A stretch of DNA of 64,000 nucleotides from Unio delphinus (Eukaryota; Mollusca; Bivalvia; Unionida; Unionidae): positions 5,775,001-5,839,000 of the forward strand of contig JAQISU010001239.1 of NCBI GenBank assembly GCA_029339505.1, read 5' to 3'. Below, in pieces: positions 11,301 through 18,174 of the stretch. How positions within the stretch are numbered: the first letter of the stretch is position 1; each line of letters begins with the position of its first letter. The position numbers were made by a program, and so were the translations under genes. Under the pieces are notes generated by a model. That model saw only the letters and a program-made list of their open reading frames with translations, had not been told where the DNA came from and searched no databases.

Positions 11301-11770
11301 ATATCGGGTTTGTCATTGAGCGGATATATCCCGTAAACAACTGCTGTGGCAGGATAAGATCTTTCGTAGTAGGGTTTATCAAGTCCAGTCAACATTCCTG
11401 GTTTTGAATCCTGAGTCACAGTGACAGTTTTTTGGTCCTTAAGAATAGGCTCGTATTTGTCCCTAATGATCCATTTTCCATTATCACGGATAAGGAATTT
11501 TATTCGAAAAAAATTTCTTTCTTCCCCAAGATTTGAGATTATCACTGCTGCTTTTTCATCATTCAAGGTAGCGTCAACAACACCATCAATTCGAAATGTT
11601 GACCAACAATGAGCTGCCCCATCACGCTTGAATTCATTAAAACAGTCTCTGATTTTACTAATCAAGGTTCTATCAAGAATTTTATTCTTTGGTGTATCAG
11701 AAACTCTATCAAGATTGAATTGAACACTTTTCCAGGGCTTAATTTTCGATAATCTCTCGAACTCCTCCAT
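8293..11770 (-). CDS. Family-B DNA polymerase-SF1 helicase-HNH fusion (frame-interrupted)
   Basis: One long minus-strand gene of about 1,160 codons lies in four frame segments: 11,770-10,907, then to about 10,665, then to 8,495, then to 8,293. The longest segment (708 codons) shows polymerase motif A 'VDMIACYPGSF' and motif C 'VATDSFYI'. A superfamily-1 helicase follows, with Walker A 'GCGGSGKTT', 'SWDEID', 'GDHGQPPPF', 'ATIHFSQG' and 'LSVSRVRK'. Beyond its stop, another frame encodes a treble-clef/HNH-like end with CASC, 'FTVDRKNN', 'LTCLECNRRKG' and a stop at 8,293. Frames change at A/T runs 10,926-10,933 (8), 10,665-10,669 (5) and 8,509-8,518 (10). The start is ATG 11,770, matching the homologue at 63,422. 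No exonuclease motifs were recognised in the N-terminal third. It would replicate and unwind the genome; priming mode is unknown. Confidence 0.85.
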
Positions 11771-11812
11771 ACTATAATTAAAACAAGTATTTAAATGGAA
11801 GGATTTTATATA
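11771..11812. promoter_or_regulatory. Divergent intergenic region, polymerase/zinc-finger
   Basis: Forty-two AT-rich bases separate the polymerase ATG (minus) and the zinc-finger ATG (plus). They include TTTAAAT and TTTTATATA, possible TATA boxes. The same divergent arrangement is kept in element B (63,379-63,421). Confidence 0.4.
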
Positions 11813-12136
11813 ATGAATCATTGCAAATGGCTTATGATTGGATCAGTGACACCGTGTAACAAATCATGCAGAAATGAATTCTGTTGGTATCATATGCAAA
11901 GCTTTCGTCGTGGAAGCCTTGGTCCGTTACCCTGTATTCGATGTGGGGTTGGGGTCAGGGGGAAATCGCAATTATGTCTTAGGTGTGGCGGCAAACGATA
12001 CAGGGAACTAAAACGTTATTATGATAAAAGAATAAAAAATACTGTCATTGACCCCAACGATGACAAAATCATAAAGACTCCTCAAGATTATATACAGAGA
12101 CTTATAATTAAACCAAATAATGAATTAGAAAAATAG
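11813..12136 (+). CDS. Cys-rich zinc-finger protein, conserved unknown
   Basis: A 107-residue protein with two cysteine clusters: C4, C15, C19, C24, H27, and C41-x2-C44 with C55-x2-C58. A basic segment 'GGKRYRELKRY' and a 'KTPQDYIQR' tail follow. The start is fixed by the homologue in element B (63,378 on the minus strand), which begins at the same methionine. It lies divergently beside the polymerase in both elements. A nucleic-acid-binding or regulatory role is plausible but inferred. Frame intact. Confidence 0.8.
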   Translation: MNHCKWLMIGSVTPCNKSCRNEFCWYHMQSFRRGSLGPLPCIRCGVGVRGKSQLCLRCGGKRYRELKRYYDKRIKNTVIDPNDDKIIKTPQDYIQRLIIKPNNELEK

Positions 12137-12149
12137 TGTTATTATACAA

Positions 12150-12248
12150 ATGAACCAAGAATTCAGACCTCACCCCTCACCCTCACAGAGACAGGACAAA
12201 AAATTCGATTTTCGTATGTCTATAACACTAAGGGAGATAACTCTTTCA
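12150..12248 (+). pseudogene. 5' stump of the HNH endonuclease gene
   Basis: The first nine residues read from ATG 12,150, MNQEFRPHP, differ by one residue from the start of the intact HNH endonuclease at 62,484-62,978, and the position after the zinc-finger gene is the same. After about 10 codons the similarity stops and the frame ends near 12,248. The rest of the gene has been lost and replaced by the sequence up to the conserved hairpin near 13,165. Confidence 0.7.
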
Positions 12249-12288
12249 TAACCCTTAAATATAACCAAGGGAGTTATCTCCCTTAGAT
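12226..12288. repeat. 17-bp inverted repeat with AAGGGAGATAACTC arms
   Basis: CTAAGGGAGATAACTC at about 12,228-12,243 is repeated inverted at 12,271-12,287 around a 27-nt loop. The sequence AGGGAGATAACT is one I associate with repetitive DNA in molluscs (recollection, unverified). It sits exactly where the HNH coding sequence is lost, so it may be the edge of an insertion or deletion. Confidence 0.7.
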
Positions 12289-12534
12289 TGTGTTAACTTG
12301 TTTATGGGTTATTGTGATTCAGCGGCTGGGCATTGTTTTGTAAGAAAAGAAATGTTTTCAAACAATTATAATCTTTTTTCTAGTGTTTAATGCAAATATT
12401 CAGTTTCATTTAAGTACCGTGAAACACCATTAATAAGTAATTCAAGAAAAGAAAATAACACACTCTGTGGATTGACGCTGCTGTATTAGTCACCTTATAT
12501 ACTAAATGAAAGGTTTAAAGCTGGGGCTTTCAAA

Positions 12535-12650
12535 GGCCAATCCGACCAGTCAAAAAATAACCCACGCCATTGACACGTGTGCGTGGTTGACTTTTCTCAA
12601 TCATGCAACCGGGTTTAATTTCTTGGGTTGCTTTGATTGGTCGGATGGCC
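12535..12650. repeat. Three-way-junction-shaped inverted repeat (element A)
   Basis: The outer stem pairs 12,535-12,554 with 12,632-12,650 (18 Watson-Crick pairs, one G-U, one bulge). It encloses two hairpins: CCACGC/GCGTGG at 12,562-12,586 and GCAACC/GGTTGC at 12,605-12,631. Elements B (61,980-62,079) and C (51,978-52,071) have the same outline at the same map position with different sequence. The function is unknown. Confidence 0.7.
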
Positions 12651-12733
12651 ATAGAAAATCAGCCCCGTCGTTTCATGTTTGTGCTGTCTTGTGCCGTCCC
12701 ATCATCATTACATCATCATTGAATTATAATCCA

Positions 12734-12987
12734 TCCTTAATTAAGTTAATTAAGTATATGTATACCTACAATCTGAGTGGAGATATATATACGGTATTTG
12801 TGCTGTCCTTAATTAAGTTAATTAAGTATATGTATACCTACAATCTGCCACAACACTCGAGTGGAGATATATACGGTATTTGTGCTGTCCTTAATTAAGT
12901 TAATTAAGTATATGTATACCTACAATCTGCCACAACACTCGAGTGGAGATATATACGGTATTTGTGCTGTCCTTAATTAAGTATATG
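12734..12987. repeat. 82-bp tandem repeat, about 3.2 copies
   Basis: Units start at TCCTTAATTAAG: 12,734-12,805 (72 bp, short version), 12,806-12,887, 12,888-12,969, and a partial copy to 12,987. The two full units are essentially identical, implying recent expansion. Each contains TTAATTAAGTTAATTAAG. An open frame across it is an artefact of the repeat. Confidence 0.95.
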
Positions 12988-13164
12988 TTGTGACGTCACA
13001 CCAAGCATATCTTCTGGGCGGTCTAAGATGGCGTTTGCCACGTTAGGCCTCCCTTCCGGAGATGTATGTTTCGGGTTTCCTTTGGGCTTACTTGGATGTG
13101 AAGGCAACCAAGGAGTTCCAAAGATGTGTTGTCGTATATATGTAACCTCTAGGTCATTTCACGT

Positions 13165-13232
13165 AAACATACCCTCTTGTGATTCTAACCCGTTATTTGA
13201 CGAGTTAGATTCACTCTTAGGGGAATATGTTT
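13165..13232. promoter_or_regulatory. Conserved noncoding hairpin H (element A)
   Basis: AAACATA...TATGTTT arms enclose an imperfect stem with an inner pairing TCTAACCCG/CGAGTTAGA around TTATTTGA. On the reverse strand the core matches elements B (61,683-61,750) and C (51,664-51,731), where CG(T/C)CAAA(T/C)A(A/G)CGGGTTAG is shared. The flanks, including 'gtaacctc' and 'cgtatatatg' near 13,130, are also conserved with C. The element is noncoding and lies between the HNH locus and the 13,750 gene in all three copies. Confidence 0.65.
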
Positions 13233-13489
13233 CCGGTGAATGTAAATATAAATGACCTAAAATAAATAACATCCATGGATGTAATTAGCTCTCCGTCACA
13301 TTTGGGTAGCCCCGTATGGTGTTCAAAAATGAATTACCGGCCAAATAGGGTCAAATCGAGATCGAAGAAATCTCAGAAAAAAAAAAATGGAAATACTCAA
13401 AGAAAGAACCCTATGAAAGACACAGTGGCCTATATCAAGGGGGCCAAATGACTGATAACCGCTCATCATGGTTGTTATTTATTTTTGTC

Positions 13490-13690
13490 TGCATTTATAT
13501 TTATATATACAGAATTAATTTTAAAAAATATATTTATATATACAGAATTAATTTTAAAAAATATATTTATATATACAGAATTAATTTTAAAAAAGATATT
13601 TATATATACAGACTGAATTTTTAAAAAAAGATATTTATATATACAGACTGAATTTTTAAAAAAGATATTTATAGATACAGACTGAATTTT
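13490..13690. repeat. 33-35-bp AT-rich tandem repeat, about 6 copies
   Basis: TACAGAATTAATTTTAAAAA followed by an AT-rich spacer recurs with TAC at 13,508, 13,541, 13,574, 13,607, 13,642 and 13,676. The last units vary to 'gactgaattt'. It lies directly upstream of the 13,750 gene and could form part of its promoter or a replication start, but nothing proves that. Confidence 0.9.
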
Positions 13691-13749
13691 GAAAATATTA
13701 ACAGCTCTTTTATTTTTGAAAAATGAATTAGAAATATGTATTATCATAT

Positions 13750-14106
13750 ATGAATTCTGAAAATATGAATAGCATCATAGTTGAAATTGCAAAATTGAAA
13801 AATCAGAATATTAAATTGTCAGATGGGTTAAATCCTGATCAAATCAAGTCGGATTTTCAGGATATAGAATACGGAGTTAGCACTAACAAGTATATGTTAC
13901 CAAAGAAATATGCACTCATCAAAAAAATTCAAAATTCTATTCGAGACTCTCTTGCATTTTCCAGTGAAGTAGATGTGTTTGTTCCGTTATATACTATCGT
14001 GGAAGGAATACGAAAAGAATTGGGTAACGAATATGAATTGAAAAAGGAAGTTAATTCTAAAATTAGAAACTTACGAGCGTTAATTCAAGAAAATGAACTA
14101 TTTTGA
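13750..14106 (+). CDS. Conserved small helical protein of unknown function
   Basis: The 118-residue protein is rich in K, E, I and L and predicted helical by eye. It contains 'KLSDGLNPDQIKSDFQDIEY', 'KKYALIKKIQNSIRDSL', 'VFVPLYTIVEGIRKELG' and an 'NSKIRNLRALIQEN' tail. The same gene occurs intact in element B (61,021-61,377, minus) and as a relic in C (50,965-51,281, minus). All three sit beside the conserved hairpin region and the junction with the late block. I do not recognise the family. Conservation between divergent copies shows that it is a real gene. Confidence 0.85.
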   Translation: MNSENMNSIIVEIAKLKNQNIKLSDGLNPDQIKSDFQDIEYGVSTNKYMLPKKYALIKKIQNSIRDSLAFSSEVDVFVPLYTIVEGIRKELGNEYELKKEVNSKIRNLRALIQENELF

Positions 14107-14656
14107 TTGACCGGCCCTCAATATATTTTGTCAGACAGTAAAATCTCCTTGAGATTTTCATTTTTTTTGTCATTTTTTGATTGAATCAGTGAAAATATTT
14201 CACACTGCGAAAATAAAATAGAATCCTAACAGCTTTGAAAGTTCTTAAAAGAACTTTTCCCTATGGAAAATCCAATGCAAAATCGACTACTTGACCCTAC
14301 GAGGTTTTTTGATGAAAATCGATGAAAAATGACCAAACATCACTGAAAACAGGCAAAAATTGATGAAAAATGGCTAAAAATCATCAAAAATGAGTTTTAA
14401 CAGCTTTTCCTTATGGAAAATCCCATGTAAAATCGACTACTTGACTGTAAAATCTCTTTGAGATTTTCAACTGAAAACCACCAAAATGGCACCAAAACTG
14501 TCAAAAACAGGCAAAAACAATGAATAAAAAATAAAAATATTTCAGAGCAATAAAAAATAAAAATATTTCACAGCAATAAAAAATTGGACCGTTAGGATGG
14601 AATCATCGATGGGGGAAATTGTTTTGCAATTGAAAAATGGTTTCTGATTTCAAATA
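14107..14656. promoter_or_regulatory. Noncoding leader of the late block
   Basis: An AT-rich 550-bp stretch without a gene. It has two short hairpins AAAATCTCCTTGAGATTTT (about 14,140-14,160) and AAAATCTCTTTGAGATTTT (about 14,450-14,470). A motif 'tatggaaaatcc..gtaaaatcgactacttgac' occurs twice (about 14,263 and 14,412), along with degenerate 'CAAAAATGATGAAAAATG' direct repeats. Element C keeps comparable hairpins and GATGAAAAAT repeats at 50,465-50,640. It probably contains late promoter or polyadenylation signals. Confidence 0.5.
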
Positions 14657-15626
14657 ATGGTCAATGAAGCATTAACGACCCGATTGGCTCGTGAACGATT
14701 AGATGCAATTAAGAAATTTATACCAATTCGCGACTCTGTCAGGAATAAACTGCAAGATCGACAGAGTCTTCAGACTGATTTTGCTGCAGAATCTGAAGAG
14801 TTGTTTAAACCAATAACTACAACAACGAAACAGATAGTGTCAACAATCTCTGAGCAAGGAAAAAAACAAGAAGAGACTTTTCTCCCTGTGTTAGAAAAAA
14901 TAGCAAAAAGAACTAAACAAACAAAAAAGTCTTTAGAAACGCTTCCAGTAGATATAGTAGCTACTTCACGGCAACAACAAAAAAAAGAGCAAGTACTAGA
15001 AGAACTAGGTGCTATTGCAAGAAAACAAGAAGAGGAAGAAGACGTTACTATAGCAAAAATGTATTCACCGCAAACTATATTTGCAAACTATGCATACAAC
15101 ATAATTAAAAGTTTTAAAGATGACAATGATTAAATTAACTTTACCGCGCGGAATTTTTCACTCGATAAAAGAGAAATAGCTGTAAACAAAGGGTATAAAG
15201 AGTATATAAAAAACGACGAGAATTGGATAAAAAAAAGTATACTTGGCAAACCGTGGTAGATTTAGAATCACAGAAAGTAACCGCAATGATTTTGAGAGTT
15301 TTAAAGACAAAGTATTGAGAAAAGTAGAGTATCCAACTGGATTTTTTGGTAAAGAGGAGTCAACTGAAGATGAGTATTTAGGTAGCGGAATAGTTGAAAA
15401 CACTAGCGTTACTTGTCCTGGTAACATTCTCAGTGATATATCACGGTTAGAAGTCCTCATCGGAGGGAAACGAGCCGGAAATAACTCTCCGGAAATAATT
15501 AATGAAGCAGCTGATATCTGTAGACGATTATTTGCCGGTGGTATCATGGACATTAATGTATATCGAGAACTCATTGCTGAGTTAGTTGAAAATCACAAAG
15601 ATGCCCATGGTTATTACAGCGATTGA
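14657..15626 (+). CDS. Large conserved virion-type protein, interrupted
   Basis: The first late gene. Segment 1 (14,657-15,133) begins 'MVNEALTTRLARERLDAIKKF' and 'SLQTDFAAESEELFKP', followed by a K/E/Q-rich coiled-coil-like middle. A TAA at 15,131 interrupts it; the same frame then runs on to an A8 run at 15,229-15,236. There the frame changes to a segment carrying 'CPGNILSDISRLEVLIGGK' and 'AGNNSPEIINEA', ending at 15,626. Homologues in C and B show the same N- and C-terminal blocks as parts of one gene, which supports treating these as one protein of about 320 residues. The position before the small basic and capsid genes suggests a structural or genome-associated role (inference). Two separate proteins remain possible. 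Confidence 0.65.
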
Positions 15627-15660
15627 TCACTAATTAAAAAACTACTAGTTTTATAACAAG

Positions 15661-16107
15661 ATGATTATACACTACAATCATGATAAACCAACCCTCGTCT
15701 ATGTAGTTAATTCACGGTTTCCAGTTTATAGAGCATACTACGGAGATGGTTTAGGTAATACCAATGCAGGGTTATTTACAAGAATGGCCCCAAAAGTGAT
15801 GCCGTTACCTAAACAACTAGGAATGAAAGCCATTGATGTTATTCGTGATAAGGGTATTAGTACTGTTGGAGATCTTGCCGGGAAAGCGTTTTCAACTGCG
15901 AAGAATAAAATAACATCATTAGTGAGACGAAAAAAGAAACCGATACCATTGCCATCTACAGCAGAGATGCCTGCGAGTGTCAGTAAAATAATAAATAACG
16001 CAGTAGATGAAAAATTAGCATCATTGGTGACTCCAAGTGACCAAGATAACATGATAGCAAACATGATAGCGGGAAGTGGCTTTAAAAAACCACGTAGAAA
16101 ACGCTAG
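15661..16107 (+). CDS. Small basic virion protein with adenain-like cleavage site
   Basis: A 148-residue protein: conserved N-terminus 'VYVVNSRFPVYRAYYGDGLG', an amphipathic middle, and a C-terminus 'MIAGSG' followed by a basic tail with KKPRRKR. I-A-G-S-G fits the adenovirus protease consensus (M/I/L)-x-G-x-G. The site is kept in B (54,041-54,436) and C (48,833-49,303). A protease of this type is encoded 2 kb downstream. By analogy with adenovirus pVI/pVII it could be a minor capsid or core protein processed during maturation, and the released basic peptide could act as protease cofactor (inference). The stop codon lies in the middle of a 16-bp palindrome. Confidence 0.75.
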   Translation: MIIHYNHDKPTLVYVVNSRFPVYRAYYGDGLGNTNAGLFTRMAPKVMPLPKQLGMKAIDVIRDKGISTVGDLAGKAFSTAKNKITSLVRRKKKPIPLPSTAEMPASVSKIINNAVDEKLASLVTPSDQDNMIANMIAGSGFKKPRRKR

Positions 16108-16113
16108 CGTTTT
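16098..16113. repeat. Perfect palindrome AAAACGCTAGCGTTTT
   Basis: A 16-bp perfect palindrome spans the stop codon of the small basic protein. Near-identical copies lie at 19,662-19,677, 57,846-57,861, 61,407-61,422 (perfect) and 9,501-9,516 (GAAACGCTAGCGTTTC, inside the helicase coding sequence). Confidence 0.85.
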
Positions 16114-16161
16114 TCACGATGAAATGGAAAATCCGATTTAGACTCTGATAAATAGAATAAA

Positions 16162-17583
16162 ATGTTCAAAAGGTCATCTGATCCAGCATTTGATATGGAT
16201 GCCCCAGTGCGTAAAGATGATTCTGTACGCGATTTTCAATTTTATTCTTATCACGCAATACAACCCGATCTCCGATCACGAATTGAACTTCAAGTTCATG
16301 ATACCAGTAAATACTTTTTGCCTTGTGAAGCGTTTATTGAAGTAGAAGGAGAACTTGTAACAAGTGATGCTGCACATAATGATCCTCCATATGACATTAG
16401 CCCAACTACCCGAGTTGGTTTTGTTAATAATGGCATCATGGCGTTATTTGAAAGTGCAAGATATCTCATTGATGGAAAAAAAATTGAATCCATTGACCGT
16501 GAAGTTGATGTGGCTACAACAATCATAGGGTTAGCAAGATATTCTGATGATTATACAAGATCAGCGGGTCCATCTATGATGTTTTCTAAGGATATTACTT
16601 ATAACCCTGAACACAACCAGTATTCTAGAGTCAAGGCAACACATGCTTCTTCAGTTAATCCAGCACCAGCCGGATATACAAGACCAGCTGGTGATTTTGA
16701 TGTCATAAATAATGTTCCTAACTACAACCTAGGATTTGCAACACGCGTAGCAACGTTGCAAGGACAGCGTCGACAGTTTTCATGTGCAATTCCACTGCAT
16801 CATATATTCGGATTCTGTAGAAATGTTAGAAAAGTTATTTATGGAGCTAAACACACAGTAGCGCTTGTACGAAAGGGTACTGATAATGATGCAATATGGC
16901 ATGATGCTGGTGTTCCCGATGGTAAAGTCATTTTAACAAAACTAGCATTGTGGATGCCAGTGTTAACTCCATCAATTACCGCAGAAGAAAAATTGTTATC
17001 ATTTATGGACCAAGGAGGAAAGTCGTTATTGAGTTGGTTATCAGTGACCACTGATATTAAACTGGATAATGTTAATGATATATTTACTTGGCATCTGGCA
17101 TCAAAACAAGGGGTTTCAGCTCCACGTCATATATTTATTGCATTACAGAATGCTGTGCGAGTTGGTAATCAACAACAAAGTCATATGATATTTGATCAGT
17201 TAGGTGTTAGAGAAGTCTCACTGAGAATAAACGGACAACAGGAACCATCTGAAGATGTGCAACTTGATTACGGTCAAAATCATATTGCACGTGTCTATCA
17301 TAACATGTTGTCATTTATGGCACGTGATCTAAATATCGATACTGGTTTGCAAATATCACAATTGGATTTTAAAAACCTCTATCCGATTTATTACTTTTCG
17401 CTGGAACATCTCGACTTGGTGAGACAATCTGTCGTTGATATACACTTCAGAGCCCGTGTAACCCGTCCTGGTGCTGTTGCTAATTATAGAGCGGTTGCTG
17501 TCATTCTCAGTGATAAATCAATGCTACTTGAAGGTGTTGGAGGAAGAATGAGAGTGGTAGATGCCCCAGTAGAAAACATGTAA
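16162..17583 (+). CDS. Major capsid protein (hexon-like, probable double jelly-roll)
   Basis: A complete 473-residue frame and the most conserved gene of the late block in A, B and C. Motifs include 'SRIELQVHDTSKYFLPCEAF', 'VGFVNNGIMALFESARYLID', 'IGLARYSDDY', 'AIPLHHIFGFCRN', 'LSFMDQGGKSLLSW', 'GLQISQLDFKNLYPIYYF' and the C-terminal 'MRVVDAPVENM'. The beta-rich pattern, length and position next to the protease and penton-like genes fit the double-jelly-roll capsid proteins of Polinton/adintovirus elements. The fold assignment is inference and needs structure prediction. The start codon is embedded in AATAAAATG, also seen before the B and C copies. Confidence 0.75.
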   Translation: MFKRSSDPAFDMDAPVRKDDSVRDFQFYSYHAIQPDLRSRIELQVHDTSKYFLPCEAFIEVEGELVTSDAAHNDPPYDISPTTRVGFVNNGIMALFESARYLIDGKKIESIDREVDVATTIIGLARYSDDYTRSAGPSMMFSKDITYNPEHNQYSRVKATHASSVNPAPAGYTRPAGDFDVINNVPNYNLGFATRVATLQGQRRQFSCAIPLHHIFGFCRNVRKVIYGAKHTVALVRKGTDNDAIWHDAGVPDGKVILTKLALWMPVLTPSITAEEKLLSFMDQGGKSLLSWLSVTTDIKLDNVNDIFTWHLASKQGVSAPRHIFIALQNAVRVGNQQQSHMIFDQLGVREVSLRINGQQEPSEDVQLDYGQNHIARVYHNMLSFMARDLNIDTGLQISQLDFKNLYPIYYFSLEHLDLVRQSVVDIHFRARVTRPGAVANYRAVAVILSDKSMLLEGVGGRMRVVDAPVENM

Positions 17584-17612
17584 TTGAAAATCCGAAGGAT
17601 TTTTCCATTAGA
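17584..17612. terminator. Intergenic hairpin after the capsid gene
   Basis: GAAAATCC-GAA-GGATTTTT forms a short stem immediately after the capsid stop. Comparable GAAATCC/GGATTTTC stems follow other genes (about 49,340-49,356 in C and 60,741-60,760 in B). A transcript-end or RNA-processing role is conceivable; it is not a proven terminator in a eukaryotic setting. Confidence 0.35.
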
Positions 17613-17630
17613 ATTAATCTATTATGTATA

Positions 17631-18154
17631 ATGTCATATAGTGTTATTAGTGTTACGTTAACTCCTGGTCAAATCAAAAAATTGCAATCAGAATCGGCTA
17701 AAAAATGTGGAACCACAATCACGTTGAAACCTAATCAAATGACTGGTGGTGCAAATAAACTATCGCTGACAACTCGTCAAATAAAACATTTCAATGATGC
17801 ACTTGCAGCCAAAAAAGGTGTTCAGATTACTCTTTCTGCGGCTGCTATCAAAAATATGATAAAATCAGGTGGTATATTTCCGTTGTTTGCTGCGTTACCA
17901 GCATTGATTGCAGCAGCAGCCCCAGCAGTGGCTAAAGCAGCGGCGTTAGGAGCCGTTGGTACTGCAGCAGGAATGGCGTTGAAAAAGCAACTGGACAAGG
18001 ATATAAAAAAAAGGGAAAGGGTCTAAGACTACCAGGAACCCCGTATTCATGGTACAGCGGAAAGGGTCTAAGACTACCAGGAACCCCGTATTCATGGTAC
18101 AGCGGGAGATCCGTTCACGGATCAGGCCTGAGACTACCAGGAACGGTTTATTAA
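17631..18154 (+). CDS. pX/pVI-like alanine-rich core or membrane-active protein (frame break near the C-terminus)
   Basis: The first frame (to 18,026) has an N-terminal 'VTLTPGQIKKLQ', a repeated 'LSLTTRQIKHFNDAL'-type helix and a hydrophobic Ala-rich segment 'GGIFPLFAALPALIAAAAPAV'. That pattern resembles adenovirus/adintovirus core and membrane-lytic peptides. At the A8 run 18,005-18,012 the frame changes to one encoding a tandemly repeated 'GLRLPGTPYSWYSG' motif (two 45-bp copies plus a third LRLPGT) that ends at 18,154. In element B the corresponding motif is in frame with the body (56,363), so the extension belongs to the gene. The nuclear or membrane role is inference. Confidence 0.65.
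18018..18141 (+). repeat. 45-bp tandem repeat coding for LPGTPYSWY
   Basis: Two perfect copies of AAGGGTCTAAGACTACCAGG-type units (18,017-18,061 and 18,062-18,106) are followed by a divergent third (about 18,122-18,143). The encoded LPGTP motif is also found at the N-terminus of the PLA2 domain (LPGTPWAKY). Confidence 0.9.
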
Positions 18155-18174
18155 TTGAGGAATCTATGGTTCCT

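Noticed and set aside
12506..12898. 130-codon open frame
   Set aside because: It runs through the junction-shaped repeat and the 82-bp tandem array; no homologue in B or C and repeats explain its openness.
13028..13255. 75-codon open frame over hairpin H
   Set aside because: The DNA is conserved in B and C but the frame is not, so the conservation is not for protein.
13475..13747. Minus-strand frame with repeated SVYINIFFKI
   Set aside because: Product of the 33-35-bp tandem repeat.
15131..15133. Conserved stop-codon readthrough in the first late gene of A and C
   Set aside because: Both copies have an in-frame TAA in a roughly similar place, but alignment there is weak, contexts differ and B has none.
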